DNA of 64,000 nucleotides from assembly GCF_042678385.1 (NCBI RefSeq), contig NZ_JBHUDY010000001.1:2418001-2482000 (forward strand), given 5' to 3'. The position numbers and the translations under genes are program-made. Below are positions 37,101 to 45,270 of the stretch, in pieces. This DNA comes from Sphingomonas_B tabacisoli (GTDB taxonomy: Bacteria > Pseudomonadota > Alphaproteobacteria > Sphingomonadales > Sphingomonadaceae). A model generated the notes under the pieces. It saw only the letters and a list, made by a program, of their open reading frames with translations. It made no database searches and was not told where the DNA came from. The first letter of the stretch is position 1, and each line of letters opens with the position of its first letter.

Positions 37101-37219
37101 GCCGGCGCGGCCTCGGCGGTCTGGGTGTCTTGGGCGTAGGCAGGCGCAGCGCAAAGCGCGGCGGTCGCGGCGCCGAGCGACAGCAGGGTGCGCAGCCGCG
37201 TCGTGGAAGCGATAGACAT
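34184..37219 (-). CDS. TonB-dependent receptor
   Basis: Outer-membrane active transporter, 1011 aa. The signal peptide ends APAYAQ; a short extension precedes the plug domain (TIVVTGSLI, LLRDVPGVVP, FVSLRGLGSNRNLILLDGNR, LTGGASTTYGADAISGVVNF). The rest is a beta-barrel ending in an aromatic residue (GRRFAVGARLRF). The long version and Asn/Gly-rich loops are typical of sphingomonad carbohydrate or siderophore receptors; the ligand is unknown. ATG 37219 is used, with AAGGGGAATTCC upstream; an in-frame ATG at 37240 is also possible. No adjacent FecR/FecI pair. Confidence 0.92.
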   Translation of the reverse strand: MSIASTTRLRTLLSLGAATAALCAAPAYAQDTQTAEAAPADEGTIVVTGSLITNPNLERSTPVNVTTSEEVELRQTNVAEQLLRDVPGVVPSTGSNVNNGNGGASFVSLRGLGSNRNLILLDGNRVVQTDTVGRTDLNVLPLALIERTEVLTGGASTTYGADAISGVVNFITKKDFSGLEINAGEQITQRGDGNVFRVDATIGANFDDNRGNATFSVGYQESDPVYQGSRAISRSAISPYNEFDTTAAGSPTAIPSTFTVPGTAGLQINPAGALVPIFSSFNFNPFNLFQTPFKRFNMFGSARYEITDGIEAYTRGIFSKTTVPTIVAPSGVFGSTVTIPVSNPYLTPAARATFCANNDFNPGVAGVQTLTPAQCAAAAAATSPSDPNYRTFTTGLFRRTTEVGTRNDIYTTTFFDYRLGFRGDITESIHWDISGGYGESTNHRVRQNYVLTSRVRQALLATNPNTCLDTSNGCVPLNVFGQQGSITPAQAAFIGGVTSVIDAPNSLAQARAVVNGDFGASLPWANDAVSFAAGGEYRKYKSSIEPDNLAQTAGQLGGAGGAIRPTKGALDVYEAFGELLAPLVQDKPFFEDLTLEAGVRYSHYTIDAPGTPKFNTTTWKVGGSWTPIRDIKIRGNYAHAVRAPNINELFAPLNTVLTNLGVDPCAGVAPLNNANLRAVCLAQGAPAFTIGNIPVPAAGQVNVTGGGNLNLKPEKSNSYTIGAVIQPSVLPGFSLSVDYYKIKLTGAITTPTSQDIVNACFGNLSAASASNPACTSIRRDPNTGSLSGDAATTPGLFGALSNLGRASTDGVDLTMNYNTDLGFAKLALNFAGNWTRSAKFQATPTSLNRECVGFYSVSCGSPAGTAADIGSIQPEFSWTQRSTLTFDNVDLSLLWRHVSAVSFERQQFQDDLAVALASPADCPDPLGADPGGCIVDPRFRHIPAFDYFDLSTRIGVGDNLTLTVTVANLFDKKPPNTAQNIGSTSFNSGNTYPSTYDTLGRRFAVGARLRF

Positions 37220-37482
37220 CGGAATTCCCCTTTTTCTCATTGCGAAATCGGGGGTAGCGGGGCGGCCTAGCGGAAAAAGAACCAGACCGGAGGGCCGAAT
37301 GGGTCCAGTTGGTCGACGAGTTGGCCAAGCAGGGATGAAACTGATTAATTCTTCTGTTTCTCAGCAGTTTAGACGGAGACGGCCAATATAGCCGCCCGCC
37401 GATCGAGAGCCCGCAGGAACGGGAAATCTGGCACCATCACTGTTTTTGCAAGTGCTCTGTTGCCTCGGCGCAACACTGTACG

Positions 37483-38340
37483 TCAGGCTGCGGCGGAGCA
37501 TCCCCCGACATTGCGCCGGACGCCGAAACCGGCACTGATCGCGAGCGCTCGCCGCCGTTCGGAATAGCTTGCCGCGACCATCGGATAGTCCTCGTCCAGG
37601 CCGAAACAGCGCCGGTAATCGGCAGGCGTCATACCATAGCGGGCGATGTGGCGGGTCAACGAACGATAAGGCCGGCCGTCGATCATCGAGAGGATATAGT
37701 CGTCGGAGGCGAGCGATTCTTCGAGCGATACGGCGGGGGGAAAACCGCCGTTCAAACCGCGCCGCGCCTGCTCGCGGGCAATCGACTGGAGAGCGCCGGG
37801 CGTCAAATATGCCGCGATGTAGATCAGCGACATCAACTCGCTCAAATCGGCCTCGCTCGGCGATTCCTTGGTCTCGGACTGGGCGAGCACGGTGAGGCAG
37901 GCGGCCGCCATCACCAGCGCGCTGGTCTCGCCGCCTCGGCCACAGGCGTGCTGGCGGAGCCGCGCCTGTATTACTGCGGCCAGCTTGGCACGAATGCGCG
38001 CATTGGCCTTTGGATGATTGAGCGCGGCGACCAGGCCGGGGACGGTCCAGAGTGAGCCGAAAGCCTCGATGAAGCGAGCGCTGTCACCCTTCAGCGCGGC
38101 GTCGAACGATTTCTCGAAGATTGGCAGCGCCAGGGCCCAGAGCGTCTCCACAGGATCGGCGTACAACCGGTAGAAGGTCGAGCGTGCAATATCGCAACCG
38201 TCCGCAATATCTGCGACTGAAATCTGCTGGAACGGATGCTCCGCGAGCAGCTCGAGAAAGCGGGCCTCGATCCGCGCCGCCGTGATCTGGGTGCGGCCGC
38301 TGCGGCCACGCTCGGGAAAAATGCGCTCGGACGCGTACAT
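37483..38340 (-). CDS. TetR-like N-terminal HTH fused to a MucR/Ros-like C-terminal domain
   Basis: 285 aa. Residues about 18-65 form a TetR-type helix-turn-helix (ISVADIADGCDIARSTFYRL); the middle is helical ligand-domain-like. The C-terminal 60 residues read SLTRHIARYGMTPADYRRCF and DEDYPMVAASYSERRRALA, the core of the MucR/Ros zinc-finger family. The two zinc Cys of MucR (ICLECG) are replaced by Ser and Asp (ILSMIDG), so zinc binding is doubtful. AAGGGAGC precedes the ATG; the start overlaps the stop of the upstream MocR-like gene by one base. Target genes unknown. Confidence 0.75.
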   Translation of the reverse strand: MYASERIFPERGRSGRTQITAARIEARFLELLAEHPFQQISVADIADGCDIARSTFYRLYADPVETLWALALPIFEKSFDAALKGDSARFIEAFGSLWTVPGLVAALNHPKANARIRAKLAAVIQARLRQHACGRGGETSALVMAAACLTVLAQSETKESPSEADLSELMSLIYIAAYLTPGALQSIAREQARRGLNGGFPPAVSLEESLASDDYILSMIDGRPYRSLTRHIARYGMTPADYRRCFGLDEDYPMVAASYSERRRALAISAGFGVRRNVGGCSAAA

Positions 38341-39755
38341 CAGCGTTGCTCCCTTGCACTGGACAGTTCGGATCGTATGACAGCGGCGAGGCGCGGCCCC
38401 TCGTCGAGGATCGCCTCGGGCGAAAGGCCGAGTCCGATCAGTAGATCGGCTCCTGCCTCTCCTTCGATCATGAAATCGTCGATCGCAGCACCGCCGAGCC
38501 GTTCGGCCGCGAGCCGGTCGGCAAGCGCGCGTGCGCGGCCCGCGCCGACATGGACTGCCAGATACGTCCCGGCCGTGTTGATGTGCTCACGATCCACCAG
38601 ATCGCCCAGGCAGTCGATCAGGGCCTCGCGGCGTTCCTGATAAGCCTGGCGACGGCGGCGCAGATGGCGGGCAAAATGCCCGTCTCCGATGAACTCCCGC
38701 AGGGCAAGTTGTGAAGCGAGGCTCGCCCGACCTCCGGCGATCGCGTTTGCGGCGCGCAGTCTTTCGACCAGAGGCAGGGGCGCGACAAGGAACGCCACGC
38801 ACAAGCCAGGGAAAAGGATGCGATTGAAGCTGCCGACCAGCAGCACGCGCTCGCCATTTTCCGCCGCGAGCGGAGGCGGAGGCGGTGCATCGAACCAGAG
38901 GTCCGCGTCGCGGTCATCCTCGATGATGCACCCGTTGGTAGCCCGCGCCCAACCGAGAAGTCTTGCGCGGCCCTCCCGATCCAATGCCTCGCCGCCGGGG
39001 AACCGCGTCGCACTGGCGACGCACGCCAGCCGCGCGGGTGGAAGCGCGTCCGTTCGGATCGGCTGCAGCCGCGCTCCCCGCGCAACCAGCGATTGCCGCA
39101 CGGCGGGTCTCCCGGGATTTTCGACCAGCGCCGTGTCGCCCGGCCGCAACAACGTGCCGGCGATCAGGTCGATGGCGGCCGTGGCGGTGGGCACGACAAC
39201 GATCTGATCCGGATGACAACGCATTCCGCGCGGGCCGCAGACCAGCCGGGCGATCGCTTCACGCAAGGCGGGATCGCCAGCAGCGTCAGTCGTGGCAAGC
39301 CGCTGCGGCTCGATCTCCGCCCAGGCGCGCGCCTGCAACTGTTTCCAGATTTGAGCCGGGAACAGATCGGCGGCCGGGCGCTGGAGCGCGAACGGCGGCA
39401 GGTCGGACGAGGCGCGCGCCTTGACGCCTGTCTCGGGCGCGGGCGTCGGCGCCTGGGCGGCGGACACGTAAACGCCCGAGCGGCTGCGCGATTCCGCCCA
39501 GCCGTCGGCAACCAGTTGCTCGACTGCCAAAATGGCGGTGTTGCGTGAGACCTTTAGATCGGCGGCAAGCGTGCGCGACGACGGCAGCCGCGTGCCCGCC
39601 GGCCATACACCATCCAGGATGAAGCCGCGCAGGCGCTTGTAAAGGCCCTGGTAGAGCCCGCCATGCGGCTCCGGCGCGAAATCGGCAGGCAGGAAGGCCG
39701 GCGCGCGAGAGCGCCCCTGCCCTTCCATATGCCGCATCGCCACAGAACCACCCAC
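38340..39755 (-). CDS. MocR/PdxR-like GntR regulator with degenerate aminotransferase domain
   Basis: 471 aa. The GntR winged helix is at residues 35-95 (GTRLPSSRTLAADLKVSRNT) and a fold-type I aminotransferase domain at 130-470. In active family members the PLP lysine is in GTFSKTLFP; here the sequence is GSFNRILFPG with Arg312 instead. IEDDRDAD replaces IEDDYDSE, and the usual SHQFP becomes SATRFP. Cofactor binding is therefore doubtful. Start GTG 39755 has GGGGAG six bases upstream; ATG 39737 is an alternative. Coupled to the TetR-MucR hybrid and divergent from the LytS/LytTR pair. Confidence 0.82.
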   Translation of the reverse strand: MGGSVAMRHMEGQGRSRAPAFLPADFAPEPHGGLYQGLYKRLRGFILDGVWPAGTRLPSSRTLAADLKVSRNTAILAVEQLVADGWAESRSRSGVYVSAAQAPTPAPETGVKARASSDLPPFALQRPAADLFPAQIWKQLQARAWAEIEPQRLATTDAAGDPALREAIARLVCGPRGMRCHPDQIVVVPTATAAIDLIAGTLLRPGDTALVENPGRPAVRQSLVARGARLQPIRTDALPPARLACVASATRFPGGEALDREGRARLLGWARATNGCIIEDDRDADLWFDAPPPPPLAAENGERVLLVGSFNRILFPGLCVAFLVAPLPLVERLRAANAIAGGRASLASQLALREFIGDGHFARHLRRRRQAYQERREALIDCLGDLVDREHINTAGTYLAVHVGAGRARALADRLAAERLGGAAIDDFMIEGEAGADLLIGLGLSPEAILDEGPRLAAVIRSELSSAREQR

Positions 39756-39939
39756 GACTGACTCCCCAAGCGTTCGGTTCCTGGGCGCGAATGTGATGCG
39801 ACACTGGCGCGAAATGCAGCATGGCTTCGACGAGCCGCGATTTGAGGCTTACGAAAACAGATGTAATTCTGCGAATGGCGATGCACGCCGGACGAACGGC
39901 ACTCGACTTGAACGCTTCAAGCTGCCGATATGTCGCCCG

Positions 39940-41022
39940 ATGGAACAAAGGGTCGGTTTCATAGCGGAGTCGCGCAATTTTGCGTCGCGCAGCATGCGCG
40001 GGGGCATGCGCCTCAGCATCATTTACTGGCTGGTCATGTGGGCGGTACTGAACGCCATCGCCCAGATAGACATGTGGGAGACCTGGTACACCTTCGGCGC
40101 CCGCTCCTTCATGTTCGTCTTTCAGATCGCGATGAGCTGGGTCATCATTCGCGTAGTCGGGCGGATGGCAAGCCGCAGCTTCTCCACCAAGGCCATGCTC
40201 GTCGTCGCCGTCGCGATTGTTGTCGCCTGCCTACACGAAGTCGTCGCCTATTTTGCTTTCCAGGTCGGAATGAAAAGCATGAGTCCGGTGCGACTCGGAC
40301 CGACGCTGCGCGAAATCCTGTTCTGGGTCGGCTGCTATCTCGGTTGGTCGGCGCTGTTCCTCGCGCAGCAATACAGCAGCGAAGCGGTGGAGCGTGAGCG
40401 CCAGCTTTCCGAGCTGCGCGCGCAGGCGCACGACGCGCAGATGCGGGCGCTGCGTTACCAGATCAATCCGCATTTCCTGTTCAATACGCTCAACGCGCTG
40501 GCGACGCTGATCGAGGAGCGTGACGTCGGTCCGGCGGAGCGGATGGTGCTGAGCCTCTCCGCCTTCCTGCGCTCCACGCTGGCGCTCGATCCGATGCAGG
40601 ACATCACGCTCGCCGACGAGCTCGACATCCAGAAGCGATATCTGGACATCGAGCGTGAACGCTTTTCCGATCGGCTGAGCGTTGCCGTCGAAATTCCCGA
40701 TTTTCTAGCCGGTGCGAAAGTGCCGAGCCTGATCCTGCAGCCGCTGGTGGAAAATGCCGTGAAGCACGGTGTCGGCGCCCTCGATCATGCGGTCCATATT
40801 CGGATCCGCGCCGAGGCCGATCGCAACATTCTGCAGGTTCATGTCGAGAACGATGCGCCCGAGCATCCGCGGCCATCGACCGGCACCGGAGTTGGGTTGA
40901 GGAATGTCGCGGAGCGGCTCACGACGCGGTTCGGAGATGCCGGCCGGCTGAGCAGCGCGCTCGGCGCAGATGGCCTTTTCCGGTCTACGATCACGCTCCC
41001 GCTCCGCTACGGCCCGGCATGA
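39940..41022 (+). CDS. LytS/YehU-type sensor histidine kinase
   Basis: 360 aa (start uncertain: ATG 39940 or 39994; neither has a clear Shine-Dalgarno). Four membrane helices in residues 25-150 are followed by the His_kinase region QINPHFLFNTLNALATLIEE (H178 as phospho-acceptor) and an ATPase with ILQPLVENAVKHGV and GTGVGLRNVAERL. It is translationally coupled by ATGA overlap to the LytTR regulator, so the two form a two-component system. The signal is unknown; no sensor domain beyond the membrane segment is seen. Confidence 0.9.
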   Translation: MEQRVGFIAESRNFASRSMRGGMRLSIIYWLVMWAVLNAIAQIDMWETWYTFGARSFMFVFQIAMSWVIIRVVGRMASRSFSTKAMLVVAVAIVVACLHEVVAYFAFQVGMKSMSPVRLGPTLREILFWVGCYLGWSALFLAQQYSSEAVERERQLSELRAQAHDAQMRALRYQINPHFLFNTLNALATLIEERDVGPAERMVLSLSAFLRSTLALDPMQDITLADELDIQKRYLDIERERFSDRLSVAVEIPDFLAGAKVPSLILQPLVENAVKHGVGALDHAVHIRIRAEADRNILQVHVENDAPEHPRPSTGTGVGLRNVAERLTTRFGDAGRLSSALGADGLFRSTITLPLRYGPA

Positions 41023-41792
41023 TCCGCGCGCTGATCCTCGACGACGAACCGCTGGCGCGGCGGCGCGTCAAGCGGGCGCTTGCCGGCCTCGGCAGCGTCG
41101 AGATCGTGGGGGAAGCAGGCAATATCCGGGAAGGCGCCGACCTTATCCGTGCCCTCACGCCCAACCTGCTGTTACTTGACGTGCAAATGCCGAATGGCGA
41201 CGCGTTCGAGCTGATAGAACAGCTCGACGGGCAGGCGCCGGCGATCATCTTCGTGACTGCCTACGACCAATATGCGATCGCCGCGTTCGAAGCGCGCGCG
41301 GTCGATTACGTGCTGAAGCCGGTGGCCTTCGACCGGCTGGCGCTGGCGGTTGAGCGGGCGCGGGGCGTGATCGCGCGTCAGGAGCAGGAAGAGCAGCTTG
41401 CCGAGCTGCGCTCGGTGGTTTCCTCGCTTCGCGGCGAGCTTCGGGAGCGCGCTGATGCCGACACATGCTTCTGGGTCAGCACGCGCGGAGAGACGATCCG
41501 CGTGCCGGTCACCGACATTCTCTGGATTCAGGCGGAGCGGGATTATGCGCGGCTCCACGCTTGTGGCCGCTCCTATTTATATCACGAAAGCCTGGCGTCG
41601 ATTGCCGAGCGGCTGGACCCCGCCAACTTCATCCGCGTGCACCGGAGCGCGATCATCCACCGGCGGCGATTGCGCTGCTTCCGGCGCGGGCAATTCGCGT
41701 CGCTGACCGCGGTGCTTGACGAAGGGACGGAAGTGCGGGTCGGGCGAACTTACGAACGGACGATCCGCAGCGCGCTGAAGCCGCCCGCCTGA
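41019..41792 (+). CDS. LytTR-family response regulator
   Basis: 257 aa. Receiver domain with acidic pocket LILDDEPLARRR and phospho-acceptor D54 (LLLDVQMPNGD), conserved FVTAYDQYAIAAFEARAVDYVLKP; then a LytTR DNA-binding domain (about 150-255) with WIQAERDYARLH and FIRVHRSAIIHRR. It partners the kinase directly upstream. LytTR proteins bind direct repeats near promoters; no such target is identifiable here. The 3' end overlaps a small minus-strand gene by 43 bp. Confidence 0.93.
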   Translation: MIRALILDDEPLARRRVKRALAGLGSVEIVGEAGNIREGADLIRALTPNLLLLDVQMPNGDAFELIEQLDGQAPAIIFVTAYDQYAIAAFEARAVDYVLKPVAFDRLALAVERARGVIARQEQEEQLAELRSVVSSLRGELRERADADTCFWVSTRGETIRVPVTDILWIQAERDYARLHACGRSYLYHESLASIAERLDPANFIRVHRSAIIHRRRLRCFRRGQFASLTAVLDEGTEVRVGRTYERTIRSALKPPA

Positions 41793-41953
41793 CGGCTCGC
41801 CAGCGTGGCGGCGGCAAGGCGCAGGCGCTCGGCGCGGCTCTCGAACTCCCGCGCCAGATCCTCCAGCGCGCGAACGTCGTCGCGGTTGCTGAGTCCGCCC
41901 GCGAGCCGGCGGCACCGGCGGGCCTGCGCTTCAAGACGGTCCGTTTCGCTCAT
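41750..41953 (-). CDS. Small helical protein, unknown
   Basis: 67 aa, highly charged and helical (MSETDRLEAQARRCRRLAGG ... ALEDLAREFESRAERLRLAA). It resembles short LEAQARRCRRLA-type proteins I associate with sphingomonads, but no function is known. It overlaps the 3' end of the LytTR gene by 43 bp on the opposite strand. The codon pattern is compatible with coding. Confidence 0.55.
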   Translation of the reverse strand: MSETDRLEAQARRCRRLAGGLSNRDDVRALEDLAREFESRAERLRLAAATLASRQAGGFSALRIVRS

Positions 41954-42066
41954 GGCGCGATCAAACACCCGGAACGGTCATTCGTTCATCCCAATCGCGA
42001 CGAAGGTGCGATTGCGGTCGACCAGTCTCTTTTCTGCAACAAGTTTCTGTGCTGATCGGCGACACC

Positions 42067-42405
42067 ATGAAAGCAACCATCTGGCACAATCCGCGCTGCG
42101 GCACCTCGCGCAACACGCTCGCCATCCTTGAGGCCGAGCCGGGCATGGAGCTGACCGTGATCGAGTATCTCCAGGCCCCGCCGAGCCGCGCGGAACTGGC
42201 GCAGCTTTACGCGGAGGCCGGGATGCGTCCCGCGGACGGGCTCAGAATAAAGGAAGAGGCAGCCAAGGCCATAGCCGGCGCATCCGACGACGCGGTTCTG
42301 GACGCGATGATGGCCGATCCGATCCTGATCGAGCGGCCGCTGGTCAAGACGGACAAAGGCGTACGCCTGTGTCGTCCGGCAGAGAAGGTGCGCGAAATCC
42401 TCTAG
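42067..42405 (+). CDS. arsC: ArsC/Spx-family arsenate reductase (glutaredoxin type)
   Basis: 112 aa thioredoxin-fold protein. The active Cys is C11 in WHNPRCGTSRNTL; the C-terminal ERPLVKTDKGVRLCRPAEKV matches the ArsC substrate-binding Arg region. The expected role is glutathione/glutaredoxin-dependent reduction of arsenate to arsenite. No arsenite pump, arsR or other ars gene is next to it, so a YffB-like role distinct from arsenic resistance is also possible. ATG 42067 chosen; codons from 42049 add a short leader. Confidence 0.85.
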   Translation: MKATIWHNPRCGTSRNTLAILEAEPGMELTVIEYLQAPPSRAELAQLYAEAGMRPADGLRIKEEAAKAIAGASDDAVLDAMMADPILIERPLVKTDKGVRLCRPAEKVREIL

Positions 42406-42578
42406 GCCTGACCCGTCGCGTCCTGCTTGCGCGCGGCCTTGGCGCCGAGATCGTGCGGGCCGCCGGCCGGATTGCCCGTCACCGGCTCGGCGACGTTCAG
42501 ATCGGTGCTCTGGCCGCCGGCGCCGACCGCGTTCAGGGCCTCGTCTTCTTCGTGGTCGGGTGTGCGGTTCTGGTCCAT
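42402..42578 (-). CDS. Small acidic low-complexity protein (tentative)
   Basis: 58 aa: MDQNRTPDHEEDEALNAVGA, then Gly/Asn/Pro-rich sequence ending ARKQDATGQA. It is probably disordered. It lies just downstream of dedA on the same strand, and its last bases overlap the arsC-like stop. No clear Shine-Dalgarno and no recognised family, so translation is unproven. Confidence 0.42.
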   Translation of the reverse strand: MDQNRTPDHEEDEALNAVGAGGQSTDLNVAEPVTGNPAGGPHDLGAKAARKQDATGQA

Positions 42579-42613
42579 GCCCGCAACCACGCCCGCCGAG
42601 GCCAAAGGTTCCG

Positions 42614-43246
42614 TCAGCGGACCCGGCGCTTCCAGCGCGTCCAGACGAACCAGCCGACCGCAATCAGCCCGACCGCAACGATCGCTGCATCGAAGCGGTG
42701 GAACCACTCCTTCAGCCGGGGATCGCTGTCCCAGGCGCGGCCAAGCGTCATGCCGATCCAGGCGAGGCCGAAGCAGAACGGCCAGGAGCCGATGAAGGTA
42801 TAGAGGTGAAACCGCCCGAGCGGCATCGCGGCGACGCCAGCCGGCAGTGCGATGAACGAGCGCACCACCGGCAGCATCCGCGCGATCAGCACGGCAAGGC
42901 TGCCGAACCGCGCGAAGAACCGCTCCGACAGCTCCAGATCGTGCGCATCGAGCAGCACATATTTGCCCCAGCGCATAATCGCCGCGCGGCCGCCGCGCCT
43001 GCCCAGCTCATAGGCCGGAATCGATCCGATATTGCACCCGATCGCGCCGGCGGTCGCGACGAGATACAGGTTCATCTCGCCGGTCGAGACCAGATAGCCG
43101 CCGAACGGCATGATGATTTCCGACGGCAGCGGGATGCAGGCGCTCTCGATCGCCATCAGAAAGGCGATGCCGGCATAGCCGCCCGCGGAAATGACGGCGA
43201 TGATGAACGACGCCATCGCGGCGATAATCGCGTGAAGAATCTGCAT
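42614..43246 (-). CDS. DedA-family membrane protein
   Basis: 210 aa inner-membrane protein of the DedA/SNARE-associated (PF09335) family, implicated in lipid-carrier flipping and membrane homeostasis. Family features: ESACIPLPSEIIMPFGGYL, GCNIGSIPAYELGRRGG, and RMLPVVRSFIALPAGVAAMP. ATG 43246 is chosen; 41 in-frame codons upstream lack membrane or family character. It is divergent from kup, with a 121-bp gap holding the promoters. Confidence 0.9.
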   Translation of the reverse strand: MQILHAIIAAMASFIIAVISAGGYAGIAFLMAIESACIPLPSEIIMPFGGYLVSTGEMNLYLVATAGAIGCNIGSIPAYELGRRGGRAAIMRWGKYVLLDAHDLELSERFFARFGSLAVLIARMLPVVRSFIALPAGVAAMPLGRFHLYTFIGSWPFCFGLAWIGMTLGRAWDSDPRLKEWFHRFDAAIVAVGLIAVGWFVWTRWKRRVR

Positions 43247-43367
43247 TAATGGCGCGCCTAGCGGCTTGATCGCCGCTTGTCGAAGCCTGGATATTCGTTT
43301 CGCACTTGCACAATTCGAAGCCGAGGCGCAGAGCGCGCCGTCCTTCGATTTCGAGTCGCTGACAAGC

Positions 43368-45269
43368 ATGGCTGAAGCCGCTGTTCCGGACGCTTCCTCG
43401 CCCGACCATCACCCCAAACAGAGCACCGCCTGGCTGGCGCTTGGCGCGCTCGGCGTCGTGTTCGGCGATATCGGCACCAGCCCGCTCTACGCGCTGCACG
43501 AATCCTTTGCCGGTCATCACCAGATGCCGGTCGAGGCCATGCGCGTGATGGGCGTGGTCAGCATCATCTTCTGGACGATGCTGCTTGTCGTGACGTTCAA
43601 ATACGTGACGATCATGATGCGCGCCGACAACAAGGGCGAAGGCGGTAGCCTGTCCCTGCTGGCGCTGATCTCGCGCAATTCCGGGCCGGGCCGTTGGACG
43701 GCAGGGCTGACCGTACTCGGTGTGTTCGCGACGGCTCTGTTCTTCGGCGACGCAATGATCACGCCGGCGGTGTCGGTACTCTCGGCGGTCGAAGGGCTTG
43801 AGGTGCTGAGCCCGGGCTTCGCACGCTATGTGCTGCCGGTCTCGATCGCGATCCTGGTCGGCCTGTTCATGATCCAAAGCCGCGGGACGGAGCGCGTCGG
43901 TGCGATCTTCGGCCCCATCATGCTCGTCTATTTCGCGGTGCTGGCGGTGCTCGGGCTGCTCGCGATCCTGCAGACGCCCGACATCCTGTTGTCGCTGTCA
44001 CCCGTCTATGGGGCGCGGTTTATCGCTTCCGATCCGGGGACGGCATTCCTCGCGCTTGGCTCGATCGTGCTGGCGGTGACGGGCGCCGAGACACTCTACG
44101 CCGACATGAGCCATTTCGGCCGGCGCCCGATCCGTATGGCCTGGCTGATCGTCGCTTTCCCGACGCTGATGCTCAATTACCTGGGCCAGGGCGCACTGCT
44201 GCTCGCCAATCCGGCCGCGATCGAAAGCCCGTTCTACCTGCTCGCTCCCGACGCCTGGCGTCCGGCGATGGTCATTCTCGCCACGGTTGCCACCGTCATC
44301 GCCAGCCAGGCCGTCATCACCGGCGCGTTCTCCGTAATGCGCCAGGCAGTGCAGCTCGGCCTGTTCCCGCGCCTGCACGTGCTTCACACCAGCGCACGGG
44401 CCGAAGGGCAAATATATTTGCCCCTCGTCAACTGGGCATTGCTGTGCGCGGTTGTGCTGCTGGTCTTGTCCTTCAAGACCTCGTCCAATCTCGCCTCGGC
44501 CTATGGCATTGCGGTCACCGGCACGATGCTGATCACGACGGTGATGCTTGCGGTGGTGCTGACGCGGCTCTGGCACTGGCCGAAGCCGCTCGCCGCTGCG
44601 CTGATCTTCGTGTTCGCGACCGTCGATGGCGTCTATTTCGCCTCCAACCTGACCAAATTCACCGATGGCGGCTGGTTCCCGCTGTTGGTCGCAGCCGTTG
44701 CGTTCACGATGCTCACCACTTGGGCGAAGGGCCGCACGCTGATCCGCAAGCGGCTCGCCGAAGGCAATATGCCCGTCGAGATTTTCGTCCAGTCGGTCAG
44801 CAAGGACGTGCACCGCGTTCGCGGCACGGCCATCTACCTGACCGCGCAGTCAGAGGGCATCCCCCCGTCCCTGCTCCACAACCTCAAGCACAATCAGGTG
44901 CTGCACGAGCATGTGATCTTGCTGACGGTTTCCGTGCTGAACGTGCCTTGGGTAAAGGAGCACGACCGTGTGTCGGTCGACGAGCTCGGCTGCGGATTGA
45001 AGCGAGTCATCCTGCGCTATGGCTTCAGCGAAGACCCGGACATCCCCGCCGCACTTGCCTTGGCCAAGGACAAGGTCGGCCCGCTGCCGCCGATGAGCAC
45101 CAGCTATTTCATCTCGCGCCAGACCGTGATCGCCAGCGCCCGCCCCGGTATGGCGTTGTGGCGCGAGAAGCTCTTCGGCTGGATGGTCCGCAATTCCGCC
45201 ACGGCGATGGAGTTCTTCAAACTACCCGCGAACCGGGTCGTGGAACTCGGCTCGCAGGTGCAGATCTGA
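43368..45269 (+). CDS. kup: Low-affinity potassium uptake protein
   Basis: 633 aa K+ (probably K+/H+) symporter of the KUP/HAK/KT family with about 12 membrane helices in residues 18-460 and a cytoplasmic C-terminal domain. Family motifs: LGVVFGDIGTSPLYALHESF, ADNKGEGGSLSLLALI, and GDAMITPAVSVLSAVEG. ATG 43368 is used; the in-frame region from 43266 is not family-like. The stop is 1 bp from that of the convergent S9 peptidase gene. Confidence 0.94.
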   Translation: MAEAAVPDASSPDHHPKQSTAWLALGALGVVFGDIGTSPLYALHESFAGHHQMPVEAMRVMGVVSIIFWTMLLVVTFKYVTIMMRADNKGEGGSLSLLALISRNSGPGRWTAGLTVLGVFATALFFGDAMITPAVSVLSAVEGLEVLSPGFARYVLPVSIAILVGLFMIQSRGTERVGAIFGPIMLVYFAVLAVLGLLAILQTPDILLSLSPVYGARFIASDPGTAFLALGSIVLAVTGAETLYADMSHFGRRPIRMAWLIVAFPTLMLNYLGQGALLLANPAAIESPFYLLAPDAWRPAMVILATVATVIASQAVITGAFSVMRQAVQLGLFPRLHVLHTSARAEGQIYLPLVNWALLCAVVLLVLSFKTSSNLASAYGIAVTGTMLITTVMLAVVLTRLWHWPKPLAAALIFVFATVDGVYFASNLTKFTDGGWFPLLVAAVAFTMLTTWAKGRTLIRKRLAEGNMPVEIFVQSVSKDVHRVRGTAIYLTAQSEGIPPSLLHNLKHNQVLHEHVILLTVSVLNVPWVKEHDRVSVDELGCGLKRVILRYGFSEDPDIPAALALAKDKVGPLPPMSTSYFISRQTVIASARPGMALWREKLFGWMVRNSATAMEFFKLPANRVVELGSQVQI

Positions 45270-45270
45270 G

